From Cytospora piceicola (taxonomy: Eukaryota > Ascomycota > Sordariomycetes > Diaporthales > Cytosporaceae), in contig JALQBC010000005.1 in assembly GCA_023375675.1 (NCBI GenBank), positions 1,488,001-1,552,000 of the forward strand: a stretch of 64,000 nucleotides of DNA, given 5' to 3'. How positions within the stretch are numbered: the first letter of the stretch is position 1; each line of letters opens with the position of its first letter. Shown here piece by piece: positions 40,650 through 51,721 of this stretch. Below the pieces are notes generated by a model. It saw nothing but the letters and a program-made list of their open reading frames with translations, was not told the DNA's origin and ran no database searches. The translations under genes were made by a program, and so were the position numbers.

Positions 40650-43600
40650 AGTCCACTATGTAATCTAGGACGAGAGCTTAGTCACCTACATCTTGCGTAT
40701 TATTCCACTATGTCCTATAGGCTACTACTTATACAAGTTTACTGTCCATCTGGCCGTATACAGTAAGGTTCTTTCATCAGGGTGCTAGCTATATTGTCTG
40801 TTTCCAAGAATAATACTCTAGGCCTCCTCACCTTGCGATATGCTACGGCATCCCCCCCCCCCGGGTCACTCCAAATGCCACGATTTCAGGTTCAAGCTGA
40901 AGTTCGACTTTGAGTTGAGGTGGACATGATAGACGGTAAATAGCTGAAACTTTCAAAGCAGAAGAGTATGAAATTATTTCCCGTCCCTAAACATGTTGTC
41001 CGGCATGCACTCGGGTATACCAGTTGACACAATGATGGATTAAAAGCAAACAAGCCTTAAGCAATTGCTTCTTTCCTGCCCACTGGTGTGTCTCGAGCAA
41101 TAAATGAGTCGGAGTCACTCTGAAATTCTACTCATCACATCAATTCGACGGTCCTGAGTCTTAATAAAAATATTTTCCTAACGATGCTCCCTGGCTTTAT
41201 AGAGATAGAGCTGTCCCCGGTGAGATACATGTAGTGTGCAGAACGTCAGACATTACTGGTAGTACCCTATGTAGAGACAACTCAGGCAAGCACCTATAGA
41301 CAAGTTGATGAGTCTTCGGCCCCTTCTACTCCCTCAACGCTGATAGCGTCTGATACTCAAGAACCAGTATTCTCATCTCAACCACCTTCAGCATATTTAC
41401 CAGGATGTTTGAGGCTAGCATCGTTACGCATGCTGTCAGTTCAGCCGGTAAGAAAGACTGTAAGTCGGCCGAGTGGCAGACAATAGCCTAGATAGTAGTA
41501 CCCGTGGACTATGTCTCCTCCGTCAAGACTCATGGCCGTGTGTCCGCTAGCCGCGACAAAATATGCCTGGCACCGGTACCTTGCCACCCTTCCGTCTGGG
41601 AACGTGTACGTTCCCAGGTAGCATCCCCCCACTTCCAAATAGGCTGGATGTAACGGGGGATCTGGGTTTGGAGCGGAGCTTTCCGGGGAAATGACCTGAT
41701 GGTTGCAGCTGACTGCATAGGTGGTAGTAAGCTTGGCTGTTTGTGTGTGTGTGTAAATGTTCACCCCTCTCCATCCACCGGGCCTCCATCATCATCATCA
41801 TCGCTTTGGGTAGGTTCAAGCGTCTGTTTCAAGCCACTTCAGGTGACCAAAACGCCCCCTCCTTCACCCTGAAATTGCATGGCTGACATCAACATCTCTG
41901 TATGCCGCGAGTCGTGATCTGAGGGTTGTGACCATGTTCCATTCATCCATATGGATCCCATATCTCCGTATCCCCTCCTTCGAGGAAGCTAGTGCAGGAG
42001 ACATGTGGGGCATGGAGCGGGGTGTGATCGACTTTGACTTTGATGTTCCCCATGGGGTAGACAAGCGTGTCATTGCGAATGAGGCTTTATTGGTTTTGTT
42101 GCTTTTTTGTGTACTGTATAGTACGGACACTATTTGTTGCAAAAACCTAGGTACCTAGGTAGGTAATCATAGTGAGGCTCTGAGGGGACGTCACTTACCG
42201 AGCAAGTATCTGACCCTAACATTTGCATCGTATCAAGTTGGTTTTTAGGCCGGATGCAATCATGATGTATGAGTTTCACCGACCCTGCGCTCGCTCCTTT
42301 GAGCAGGGGAGGCGCATCAGACGGGCCGTCTCTGTTGTTGGGCAGCGATCAGGTCTGTAAATGGTCATAATAATACGAGCAATACGGCGTATGAAGCAAA
42401 TCTTATTCCGCAAACCATCGGCTCCGAGCTGGCCAGGTGGCCACGTAGCTAACAAGGCCGCGGGAAAGCTCCGATCTGCGGGACTTATGGAATCTTATCC
42501 TGGCCTGCCTGCTTGGCCGCTTGGCCGCTTGGCCGCTTGGCAGCAGGATGAGACTCTGACCTTGGCAGCCAGCTGCAGCCTCCCATCTTTTTGGTGAAGA
42601 TTTTCCTCGAGCGTCGGGGTGCATGTTGGAACCCTGGGAATTCAGGGGTCGGGAGGGCCACCTGAGCAGTCCGGAGGGCTGACGTTACATGCAGGTGTCA
42701 TCAAAACAGGAGGGGTATGCCTTGGAGGTGTGGAGGGGCAGATGAGGCACGAGAGGGGTAGAACAGCAGCTGAAGATTTGGAAGCTCTCGGCACGCTGCA
42801 TCATCCCAAGGAGGCCGGCTTTCTAGGTGGGTTTGGAAGTCCGACTGACCCGACCGGATGGGTTAATTAGTAAGTAACTGAAAATGGTAACAAAGAACAT
42901 GATTCAATTGCAATGGCAAATCTGGCCATGTCGCTCGTATCCCGCCCGGCTGGACTCGGAGAGACAGAGAAAGAGAGAGAGATTAAAAGATATGTTTCGA
43001 ACAGGTGTTTTGATGGAAAATTCGCTCAGAGCGAAGAAGAAAGCGAAGATTTAGCGAGGTTGCGAAACAAGCCCGAGAGGCTGAGAGGATGAGGCTGTTT
43101 GTAGTAGAAAAATAAGAAAAAAGTCAATTGACATAGGAAGACAACACGCCACGGTCGCGGGCGTTTTCCGGTGCGACATGATCATGATCTCACTCATGAC
43201 ACAAGCTAAGCCACATACCACCTGCTAAATTGAGGACGACAGGGGCCTGTGATTGGCTGTTAGGGGAAGTTCTTCTCTTTGACAGCTGCTCCTGGGGGCC
43301 TTGTAGCCTTCTACATAGACGCCTCCTGCAATCCACACATCATCCGTGCCGACCGCCCACCAGGTTGCCCACAACCTTTTTGGTTGCGACAACCGTCCAG
43401 CCGTTTCACATCAGACAGACATCATCAATGAGACATCTTGTTGAAGATATCACTACTACCCGTAATAATTTACCACGTGCTACGATGGCAGTTTATACAG
43501 TGCAGTACCTAGGTACCTAGGTACCTATATCCAGTGTGTTGGTAACAATTGTAGGTACGTACCTGGGTACCAAATGGTTGAGCCACATGTTCGTTCGTGT

Positions 43601-44527
43601 TCTGGACCCAGTAGGTTGGGACCATATGTACATACAGGAAAGCCTCCGGGTTGATGGGCAGATGAGCAGATGGGCTGAGGCGTAACGGACTCAATCCATA
43701 GTATCACGGTTGGTTGAGTTTTTTCGATATGAGTATGGGGTTTTGGTGTACTTCCAGTGACCAGTGCACACTGCAGGTTGTAAAGTGCCCGCCCCAGCAG
43801 CCCAGATGAGAAAGGTGATGAAGATGAGGTGACATCTGATTCTATCTCTCGGGAGCGCGCGGAGGAGCTGGACAAGGCGGGTAGTGGGTACCAACCTCGG
43901 AAAGTTGAACGATCCCCCCCCTGTAACTGCCCCCCCTGCCCCCCCTGCCACAGCGCCACTCCATGCACGGCAGCTCCACCGGGGCGTGGGATCGAACCGG
44001 GACCGCGGCATCGTACGACATTGGACATGTGTTTAATCCAGTACCAGAAGTACCAACAGCAGCAGTATCAGCTCCAAGTCTCCTCATGGACCATCAACCA
44101 TCACGAGACCTCCGGAGCCCGCCAAAGTATGGCCTTATGCTAAGTACCCCGTAAGTCAGGAACCACTTATTTTGTCTCGGGCCCCCATCCCCATCCAAAG
44201 GGGACTCAGTCGCCTTACTGCACACTACACTAGACTTGCATGTTGCATCTGCCGTACTCGCTGTTGCGTCGCCGTACCGTAATTCACCCATCCAAGACGA
44301 ACCAAGAAACAAGATCGACATTCCCCAAACCTTGCTTCTCCCAGCCGCGGTACGCCCTGACCACCATGTTGTACCACTGTCAAACAGCCACTCGCGGGAT
44401 TCCCCTCGCCCTTCCCTCCTCCCTGGCCCGTCTTAGTGGTAGGGCTCTTGCTAGCAGTGCTAGTATCGGTCTTGAAGCTCGAGCTCGTCCGATGCAGCTT
44501 CCCCACCTCGCCCTTCAACACCAGAGA
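40650..44527. other. Gene-poor region between the HET gene and ADH
   Basis: Nearly 3.9 kb with no supported gene. It has an 11-C run (40852-40862), an 8-bp tandem repeat (42511-42540), AT-rich and GA-rich tracts (42960-43130), palindromes TACCTAGGTA at 42152, 43506 and 43514, and poly-C tracts near 43914-43950. Open frames on the minus strand at 41441-41764 and 43525-44028 show no family motif. Confidence 0.45.
42511..42540 (+). repeat. 8-bp tandem repeat
   Basis: GCTTGGCC repeated about 3.75 times. Confidence 0.85.
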
Positions 44528-44534
44528 TATAAAT
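44528..44534 (+). promoter_or_regulatory. TATA box of the ADH gene
   Basis: TATAAAT, 201 bp upstream of the ADH start, followed by a pyrimidine-rich stretch and CAA-rich leader typical of strongly expressed fungal genes. Confidence 0.5.
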
Positions 44535-44734
44535 CAGCTCCTGCCCTTCGTGCTATCCCACTCCCATCTTGTTCTCTCATCCACCATCATCAATACAAAC
44601 AACAGCCTCATCTTGAGCAACATCAACAACAACTCATCAACTCTACATCTCTTCACCCGAGATACAACTCTACAACAACCCTCACGCACACCTTGTCAAC
44701 ACACAAACTCTATACATCACCAGAAACCAACATC

Positions 44735-45857
44735 ATGGGTGTCGAAATTCCAACTGAGCAGTGGGCGCAGGTCGTCGAGAAGGTCGGAGGCAGTAAGTGG
44801 TGACCTCACCAATCCCTTTCTATGAGCAAGTCATGCTAACATCATATTCCTTCTAGGCCACCAGTACAAGAAGATCCCCGTCGGCAAGCCTGGCCCCGAT
44901 GAGGTCCTCGTCAACGTCAAGTTCTCCGGTGTCTGCCACACCGACCTGCACGCCATCAAGGGCGACTGGCCCCTCCCCGTTAAGATGCCCCTCGTCGGTG
45001 GCCACGAGGGCTCCGGCTACGTCGTTGCCCGCGGCGAGCTTGTCAAGGACCTCGAGATTGGTGACGCCGTCGGTATCAAGTGGCTGAACAGCTCCTGCCT
45101 GTCCTGCTCCTACTGCATGACTGCCGATGAGCCTCTCTGCGCCCACGCCCAGCTCTCCGGCTACACTGTCGACGGTTCCTTCCAGCAGTACGCTGTCGCC
45201 AAGGCCGCCCACGTTGCTCGCATCCCCAAGGGTGTCGACCTGGAGGCTGTCGCCCCCGTTCTCTGCGCTGGTATCACCGTCTACAAGGGCATCAAGGAGT
45301 CTGGCGTCCGCCCTGGCCAGTGGTTGGCCATTGTCGGTGCCGGTGGTGGTCTCGGCAACATGGCTCTGCAGTACGCCAAGGCCATGGGCATCCACACCAT
45401 CGCCATCGACGGTGGTGAGGAGAAGGGCAAGGCCACCAAGGAACTTGGTGCCGCCGAGTACATCGACTTCTTCACCTCCAAGGACCTGGTCGCAGACGTC
45501 AAGGCCGCCACGCCCGACGGCCTGGGCCCCCAGGCAGCCATCCTGCTCGCCGTCTCCGAGAAGCCCTTCCAGCAGGCCGCCGCCTACATCCGCCCCCGCG
45601 GTGTCGTCATCTGCATCGGCATGCCCGCCGGCGCCAAGATCTCCGCCCCCGTCTTCGAGACGGTCGTTCGCATGATCTCCATCAAGGGCAGCTACGTCGG
45701 CAACCGACAAGACACCCAGGAGGCGCTCGACTTCTTCGCCCGTGGCCTGGTCAAGGCGCCGTTCAAGACGGTCGGCCTGAGCGAGCTGCCTCGCATCTTC
45801 GAGGAGATGGAGAAGGGCGCCATCGTCGGTCGCTACGTCGTTGACACCAGCCGATAA
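44735..45857 (+). CDS. ADH1: Zinc alcohol dehydrogenase (yeast ADH1 type)
   Basis: NAD-dependent interconversion of ethanol and acetaldehyde, usually a cytosolic tetramer. Two exons give 352 residues: 44735-44792 and 44857-45857 (intron GTAAGT...TTCTAG, phase 1). Catalytic zinc ligands are Cys-46 in GVCHTDLHA, His-69 in [10 protein letters not shown], and the Cys in [13 protein letters not shown]. Structural zinc cysteines are 100, 103, 106 and 114. The Rossmann motif is [19 protein letters not shown]. Codon use is extremely biased to C/T endings, implying very high expression. The frame stays open for 165 codons upstream, to an ATG at 44240 (second ATG 44366), giving an Arg-rich leader that could target mitochondria. 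I chose 44735 because it matches family length and lies downstream of a TATA box. Confidence 0.93.
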
Positions 45858-46563
45858 GCGGTTCGATAATATGGGGAAAACGAGCGAGGAAGGGTTGATG
45901 GCAATGCATGGAGTTTGGGGTCGGCTTTTTTATTGAAAAGATTTATATTTTTTGTCATTCTTGTTGAAAAAATACCAGGAACCGGGGTTGTATTTGATTA
46001 TGAGAAATAAAATCCTCTCTACCTATTAACATACTGGGCACTCTTCCTTTTGATCTGATGTTCTTGCCATTGACATTCCCAATCGGCTTCACTAATCGAC
46101 ACTTCTAATTCGATACCCAAGTGGGTACCTAGGTATAGAGACAATCCTGTTGGTGCCCAGGTTGGTAAGTGCAAAGGCAACCAGTTGCAATAATTCGACC
46201 AAAGAGCCTGATCAGGATAACAGGTAGCTGCCGCCCTGGGGGGCGGGCAGTCCAGGCCGCACTTACCAAGGTACCTAAGTAGGTGTATGCGTCATATGCC
46301 CAAGTAAATTATCGAAGTTACTACTGGAAGGAGAAAAGGCAGGAGTAGGTCGATACTGACGGAGCAGAGGCGGAAGGTGCACACATACGAATTGGCCCAC
46401 CATCTTCTCGAAACACTTGTGACCTCGGCCCTGGGCACCTCAACTTTCATCTTCCAACCACCCCAAGATCGACCTAACAAGAACTGTTCGAACAAACAAA
46501 ACACATACAACTCCAGCGGTCTTGCCAAACTGCTGCTACGCGCCTGCGGCCCCACACCTTGCC
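45858..46563. other. Intergenic region between ADH and the 2EXR gene
   Basis: About 700 bp including the ADH 3' UTR and one TACCTAGGTA palindrome at 46126. Nothing else seen. Confidence 0.4.
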
Positions 46564-47665
46564 ATGTCAGACAATGCGAACATAGACTTCGAAGCCAATC
46601 GGGAACTTGAGGGGGGAATGGTATCAGTCACGATGAAGCTGTTGAGGCAGTCGTGAAGAACGCCCTATCGGAGGGCGTCTTCGATTCGAAGAGCGGCGCT
46701 GCGTCGGATAGCGATATCACCTTCCATTCAACAACCTCCCTTTGGAGATCAGACGCATGATCTGGGAAGAAAGCCTGCCTCCCGTCGTGTCCGAGGTGCT
46801 CGTGTACAGCAGGCTGCAGCATTGGGAAGATCTAGGCATCGGACCGACAGTGCAAGTTGATTTCCCCACAATCTTGCACGTTTGCCACGAAGCAAGATCT
46901 GTCGCGCTGGAGCACGTACTCATCCGACTGGAATGGACCAAGGCCGTTCGGGATCGGTTCAAGAAGAACGGGCGGAACGAGGCACACAGTTCGGATGACG
47001 CGGAAGGCACCTCTGGTCAGTCCTCGAAAAATGATGATGACTCTCTGGGCATTGGTGGAGACGGCCAGGCTGGCACAGAAGCGGACACCCTGGGTGGGAG
47101 AGTCCACACGGGAGACAGCGACACAGATGATGCAGCTGCTGAGCACGATTACACTGGCGGCAATGCTGCTACAAGCAGTCCAGATGCCCCAGATGCAGTA
47201 CCGAAACATGCAAAGGAAGTGTGCGGCGAAGGCGATGAACTGGACGATATGACTGAGGACACAAGTGACTCGGGGATCCTCGAACCACACTACTACGTCG
47301 TCTGCAGACGCTTTCGACCTGAACTGGATTACATTTTCATCGGCAAATACGGCCTGGTTTCTTTCATAAACAATTTATTGAGAGATACGTCGGTCCTGCC
47401 ACAACACTTGGTGTTCTCATATCGCGTGTGGAAGCTATTATCACATTGGCCGGAAGTGGCTGAAGAGGTAAAACACTCCGAAGACTGCGGCAATATCAAG
47501 TCAATCAGTGTTTTTTGGGACGACCTAGACCCTTCGGGCGGTCGTGAACGATATGGAAATAAACAGCCAAGGTACAGGGTTTCCCAACACCTCGCATTGC
47601 CTAGCGGGTTTCCGACTCACCCCTTGGGGTGGCAGGGGGTTGACATGGAGCGCATCAGAGATTAG
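46564..47665 (+). CDS. 2EXR-domain protein
   Basis: Member of the fungal 2EXR (F-box-like) family, expanded in filamentous ascomycetes; function unknown. The domain core is FNNLPLEIRRMIWEESLPP, then VDFPTILHVCHEARSVALEH and HYYVVCRRFRPELDYIFIG. An acidic Ser/Asp-rich insert of about 105 residues splits the domain. The model is exon 46564-46620 plus exon 46712-47665 (intron GTATCA...GATAG, phase 0, 91 bp), giving 336 residues. The intron lacks a clear branch point. The same 91 bases read openly in a third frame (SHDEAVEAVVKNALSEGV...DSDITF), so the start could instead reflect two single-base deletions (a G run at 46611 and a T near 46727), that is, a damaged 5' end or a sequence error. The domain itself is intact. 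Confidence 0.6.
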
Positions 47666-48841
47666 GGCTACCTAGGTACCAGGATGAATTTTGGTATTGC
47701 AGCAGCGGTGAATAGTCGTTACCTGAAAGGAAGGAGAAAGTAATCATAGGAAAGTCGAGACCAACCAATGAGACTATGTTAGTGGAATTTCGCTCCCGCA
47801 TTTTGGCCCTCGAAACAACCCGAGAACTATGGTGAGCGATGAAAAGCAATTGTACTCACAAGTCTTGCAGCTTGGCACGAACCACTATATATAAGAATAA
47901 AACCCGTGAACAGGCCATTTGGGCAACGAGACCTCAAGTATCCCGTCTGTCCAACCCCTAGATCGTAAGACCATTAGCCATGACGCAGATGTTCGGGAAA
48001 TAAAGCTTCTAGCTCTTCGAAGCAAGCCACAGTAAGCTGTGGTATGTTCCGAAAACCGCTTGAGGGTACGCTTCAGCATGTCTGGTCTTCCCCAGACTAT
48101 CTGCTACTCGACTGCTATTCACCCTTAGCGTTCTACTGGATTACTTGTATGTAGGATATAGGTACCTGTGTATGTTAACATAAGAACGATGAAGTACATC
48201 AAGAATATATCTCTCCTAGCACTAGGTACCTGTGTATGCACTGATGGATGCTTTCCTCGAGGAGACTATCCCACAGGAGACTGTCACATATGGGACTGTC
48301 CCATGGTATAGTATTCTGATATTCAGGTTTCGACTAAGGTACCGTTTTACGGAAAATACACAAGTAGAGATCTTCCACGAGTAGTTTTAACGTTGGCTCT
48401 GTGGATCACCCATACAAAGGACAGGGTATCGTCTCATGGGTTGACAGCCTTGCACTCTGTACCGAGGCCTTGCCCCTCCGAGGTTCCAAGGGTGGTAGCC
48501 GGCGTCCGTCTCATGGTGTCTGTGTGCCAGATTCCTCCGGTCCTGGGCTTTATTACACCACGTACATCCGTCTACTTCCCATGCCTCAATTGCTCTTATG
48601 GGAAATCCTCATATGGGGCAAATCAGTATGGGACTACCTCCGATAAGGATTTATCCTATACTCAGGCATACGTATATCTATCTACTTGATATATGTAAAG
48701 AACAACAGGATGCCTTGGGCAACATGCAGACAAATCTCTTTTGTAACCCCCGCCCTCCTACTTCGTATCACACTACTACCATAGGATTATGATTTGAACT
48801 TCTTTAGTAAATTTGGTGTTCTTGTGGCTGGGAGATAGCTG
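47666..48841. other. AT-rich region with no supported gene
   Basis: About 1.2 kb. It contains one TACCTAGGTA palindrome (47669), a 3 x 15-bp repeat (48261-48305) and short open frames without motifs. It may be decayed DNA continuous with the pseudogene to its right. Confidence 0.4.
48261..48305 (+). repeat. Three-copy imperfect 15-bp tandem repeat
   Basis: Units GGAGACTATCCCACA, GGAGACTGTCACATA, TGGGACTGTCCCATG. Confidence 0.7.
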
Positions 48842-49370
48842 TAGACTGGCTTAGAGTTAAAGTTCTCGCTCCCTCTCAGCGTACTGGCCAAGCCTATGAG
48901 TAAGGTATTGCATAACATCTTTGTTGATATCCACCCCAACATTATTCCTCAGTTTTTGACGCTGCGACAAGCCCTATCGCGCCTTCAAATGTTCTTCATC
49001 GCAGTGGTTCTCTCGTGTACCCCATTCCATGTCCTCCTCGTCATCTCTTCGGAACTGACATCTGGACATGCACTAAAGTCAATTATGAAAAGTCGGAAGG
49101 CTCCATGGCCATATGACTGAACGATGACATTGTCCGGTCTTACGTCCTCGCTCATGATGTTGTTGTCGACTTCTTATGTGGGTATTTTGCATGGCGTCCC
49201 GTATTATACATGTACATATATCCTACCATCGGTATCGGGGTGCGGTGTGCGTATTTGTGCAGATCTGGAAGAATACAGCCGCCCAAATATTGGATTAGGA
49301 CACCCTTAACATGGAATAATACACTGCATGTGCCGTTCAATGTTTGATGTCTTCGAATGCTGTAGACTGG
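48842..49370 (-). pseudogene. Decayed kinase-like gene fragment
   Basis: Reading the minus strand from about 49370 gives pieces of a fungal protein-kinase-like/phosphotransferase fold in shifting frames. The first piece is LNGTCSVLFHVKGVLIQYLGG (N-lobe hinge-like). After a frame change near 49155 comes IMSEDVRPDNVIV (catalytic loop, H/E-D-x-R-P-D-N), with FRLFIIDFSACPD (metal-binding D-F-x equivalent) at about 49060-49090. After a further frame change comes a tail with in-frame stops (RNNVGVDINKDVMQYLTHRL, about 48905-48965). Each piece is in the order and spacing of the family, but frameshifts and stops break the frame, so no full protein can be made. There is no flanking transposon. It resembles the E/D-V-R-P-D-N kinase-like proteins common in Pezizomycotina, with moderate certainty. 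Confidence 0.5.
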
Positions 49371-50238
49371 GTGGCATAATGTCGAGAGTAACTGTTGCGA
49401 AGTGTTCCGTGATATCTCGACCTCCCCGACCCTGATGCTTATGAATGGTCATGTCGCTGTTACTACCGAATCACTTTTATGTTGTTCCCAAGACCTACAT
49501 ATGTAAGCTTGGAAAGAGATCCTGTCGATGTGGAATGTGGAAATTATTCAAGTTCTCTTTTGGCTGGAAAGGAATTTTAGGTGGGTATCGCGAGATAATA
49601 ATAGAAGAGTATTCGAATTCCTCACGTGTATATGGGCGTCTGCTCAAGTGTGATTTAAACCTGAGAGTTATCCTCGAGGCTCTAGCTGATGTTGGGCCTA
49701 ACATTATAGCTGGCAACATTCACCGGCTCCACCATAGCTTCTACATAAGTGATTCATAACGAAACAATGCTACTGGATGTTAATTTATACAAGCCAAACT
49801 GCCATGCGGCTTGGAACTAACAGGAACTGGTCAACTGGTGCAAGCATATGGCTCTGCCTCTGCGGAAACTCTGTGCAGCATGGGGAGCAAGGCCGCTCTA
49901 TCCCCGGACCCGAATATTTAGTAGAGGAAGTGCTGTAAAGGCTTTCAGAATCATCTATAAAGTGCAAAGCCACGATGTGAATAGTTGAGTAAGAGTACCG
50001 CCCTTTATAACATGTAGCTATTCAGAGAAATGCGGCCTGATGCTGTGAAAATAGATAGTCCAGCCGATAAGATTGACCTGTCGATAAGAAACGGCGGTGC
50101 TCTTATCGATAAGCTTTCGTTCAGCCTAACGTCATCCCTTCCAGGCAAAGCAACAAAACTATATCTACCACTGACCGAGCTGCACCAGCCGGCCAACCTC
50201 CTCATCCTCAAAACTCGTGTTCACGGCCACTGGAAAAC
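49371..50238. other. Region upstream of HUB1
   Basis: About 870 bp. The minus strand at 49495-49719 could be further decayed kinase-like sequence, but this is too weak to call. Two GATA-containing CTTATC sites lie at about 50102-50110 close to the HUB1 start. Confidence 0.35.
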
Positions 50239-50922
50239 ATGGCAGACCGGGACACTGCAATCCCCACCACAGAGGGCAAGCCCCCATCCCCTCCAATCCG
50301 CCGCTCGCGGTCTCGATCACCACCCCGGAAGAGCAAGAAGACGGGCGGTTTCAAATGGAAGCAAAGGCCCTCCAACGCCGAGGCGGACGACAGCCGCCGC
50401 GACGACAGGCGCTCGCGGTACGACGACGACAGGCGGGGCCCCTCATCCAGGTCAAACTACCGGGACGACCACCGGCGAGACGACAACTACAGGCCCGGCG
50501 ACCGCGACCGCGGGTATGCGCGGCGCCGCAGCCGCTCGCCACAGCGCGACCGCGACAACCGCCGGGACCGCTCGCGCGACGGGGACAGGGACAGGGACAG
50601 GGACTCCAGGCCGCCCAAGAGGGAGAAGAAGGAGAAGGCGCCGGCCGCGGCCGCCGCGGCGCCGGCCATGGCTGCCGACGGCGAGGAGATGATCATCGTG
50701 CACGTGAACGACCGTCTCGGTACCAAGGCGGCGATACCGTGCTTCGGGTCGGACAATGTCGGCGCGTTCAAGGTCATGGTCGCTGCGCGCATTGGCCGAG
50801 AGCCGCATGAGATCCTGCTGAAGAGGCAGGGTGAACGGCCGTTCAAGGATCACATTACGCTGGGGGATTATGGTGTCAGTAATGGCGTGCAGATCGATCT
50901 TGAGGTTGATACCGGTGATTAA
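50239..50922 (+). CDS. HUB1: Ubiquitin-like splicing modifier Hub1/UBL5 with N-terminal RS/RD-rich extension
   Basis: Hub1 is a non-conjugating ubiquitin-like protein that binds spliceosome proteins and tunes 5' splice-site choice. A single exon gives 227 residues. Residues 151-227 form a complete Hub1 fold: MIIVHVNDRLGTKAAIPCF, VGAFKVMVAARIG, ILLKRQGERPFKDHITLGDY, ending VQIDLEVDTGD without the di-Gly of ubiquitin. Residues 1-150 are a disordered arginine-rich region with RSRSRSPP, many RD/DR dipeptides and a Lys/Ala linker (KREKKEKAPAAAAAAPA), like SR-type splicing factors. Yeast and human proteins are only about 73 residues. The two parts are in one uninterrupted frame, so the fusion is real at DNA level; an internal start at Met-151 could also give the short form. 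Confidence 0.87.
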   Translation: MADRDTAIPTTEGKPPSPPIRRSRSRSPPRKSKKTGGFKWKQRPSNAEADDSRRDDRRSRYDDDRRGPSSRSNYRDDHRRDDNYRPGDRDRGYARRRSRSPQRDRDNRRDRSRDGDRDRDRDSRPPKREKKEKAPAAAAAAPAMAADGEEMIIVHVNDRLGTKAAIPCFGSDNVGAFKVMVAARIGREPHEILLKRQGERPFKDHITLGDYGVSNGVQIDLEVDTGD

Positions 50923-51721
50923 TATGGATGGGGAACCGGCTGAATTGGGGGTTGGAGCAAAGGATCCTGCACTGTTCCGTTGGTCAGCATGGTGATTCCT
51001 GAGCACACAAGGGTCTCCTCAATATGGTTCAGGTGAGGAACGCTATTTATGAAGCAAAAGCGGAAGGCTCATCATTTGATATTTGGTCTAGACTGCAATC
51101 GCATTGTCGAGACGAATTTGGCCCATCTACGGGAGGATGTTGCGCGAGCATGCATCCAAAATTGCTACCATGAACCGTGACAGTTGCCTCTATTACCCAC
51201 TCCAGGCAAGCACCCAAATGGCGATATGGTGTTGTGATGTTGGTGTCAGCTCGAAGTACATTCTCGGATGCAGGCCTCATTTTGTTCAATTGACATACAG
51301 CTCAACAGACCCATTGGGCTCCTGGACAGACCAGTATATCGCCTTATAAACCACCTGGGCACTCCCGGGGGTCGTACTTGGAAGTGACTTAACAGATGTA
51401 CCTTTCTGGTCACCTGACTTGGCGATTTCGCGGGTGCAACAAATGTGACGTCAAAAGCTGCTAGCACGCGTCTCGGCCCTACCACGCGCCCTTACGACGA
51501 CGTGCCGTGATGATTCACCTTCCACCTCACAAAGGTCTGCTCTAATGCCGAAAACGGAACAAAGGATCCGGCTCTTATGATCTACACGGTTCCCTTCATC
51601 CCATCCCATGTGACGAGCCTGTTACCAGCGACAAAAACTTGCAGTTTCACCAAGATATTGCGACCTTGTATGCCACGACAGAAACCATTTCTGGAACTCT
51701 CGGATATCAACAGATTCCATC
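50923..51721. other. Intergenic region between HUB1 and the MGMT-type gene
   Basis: About 800 bp with no gene or repeat recognised. Confidence 0.4.

Noticed and set aside
41441..41764. 107-codon minus-strand frame with Cys and Tyr residues
   Set aside because: No signal peptide, no homology recognised, and it begins in a microsatellite-like TG run.
43980..44000. tRNA/B-box-like GGTTCGATCCC on the minus strand
   Set aside because: The sequence matches a B-box, but the T-stem pairs at only two positions and no A-box lies at the right distance upstream on that strand.
43525..44028. 167-codon minus-strand frame
   Set aside because: Runs through poly-C/G tracts and simple repeats; no domain seen.
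48896..49759. Three small plus-strand frames
   Set aside because: They lie opposite the kinase-like remnant, which explains the sequence better.
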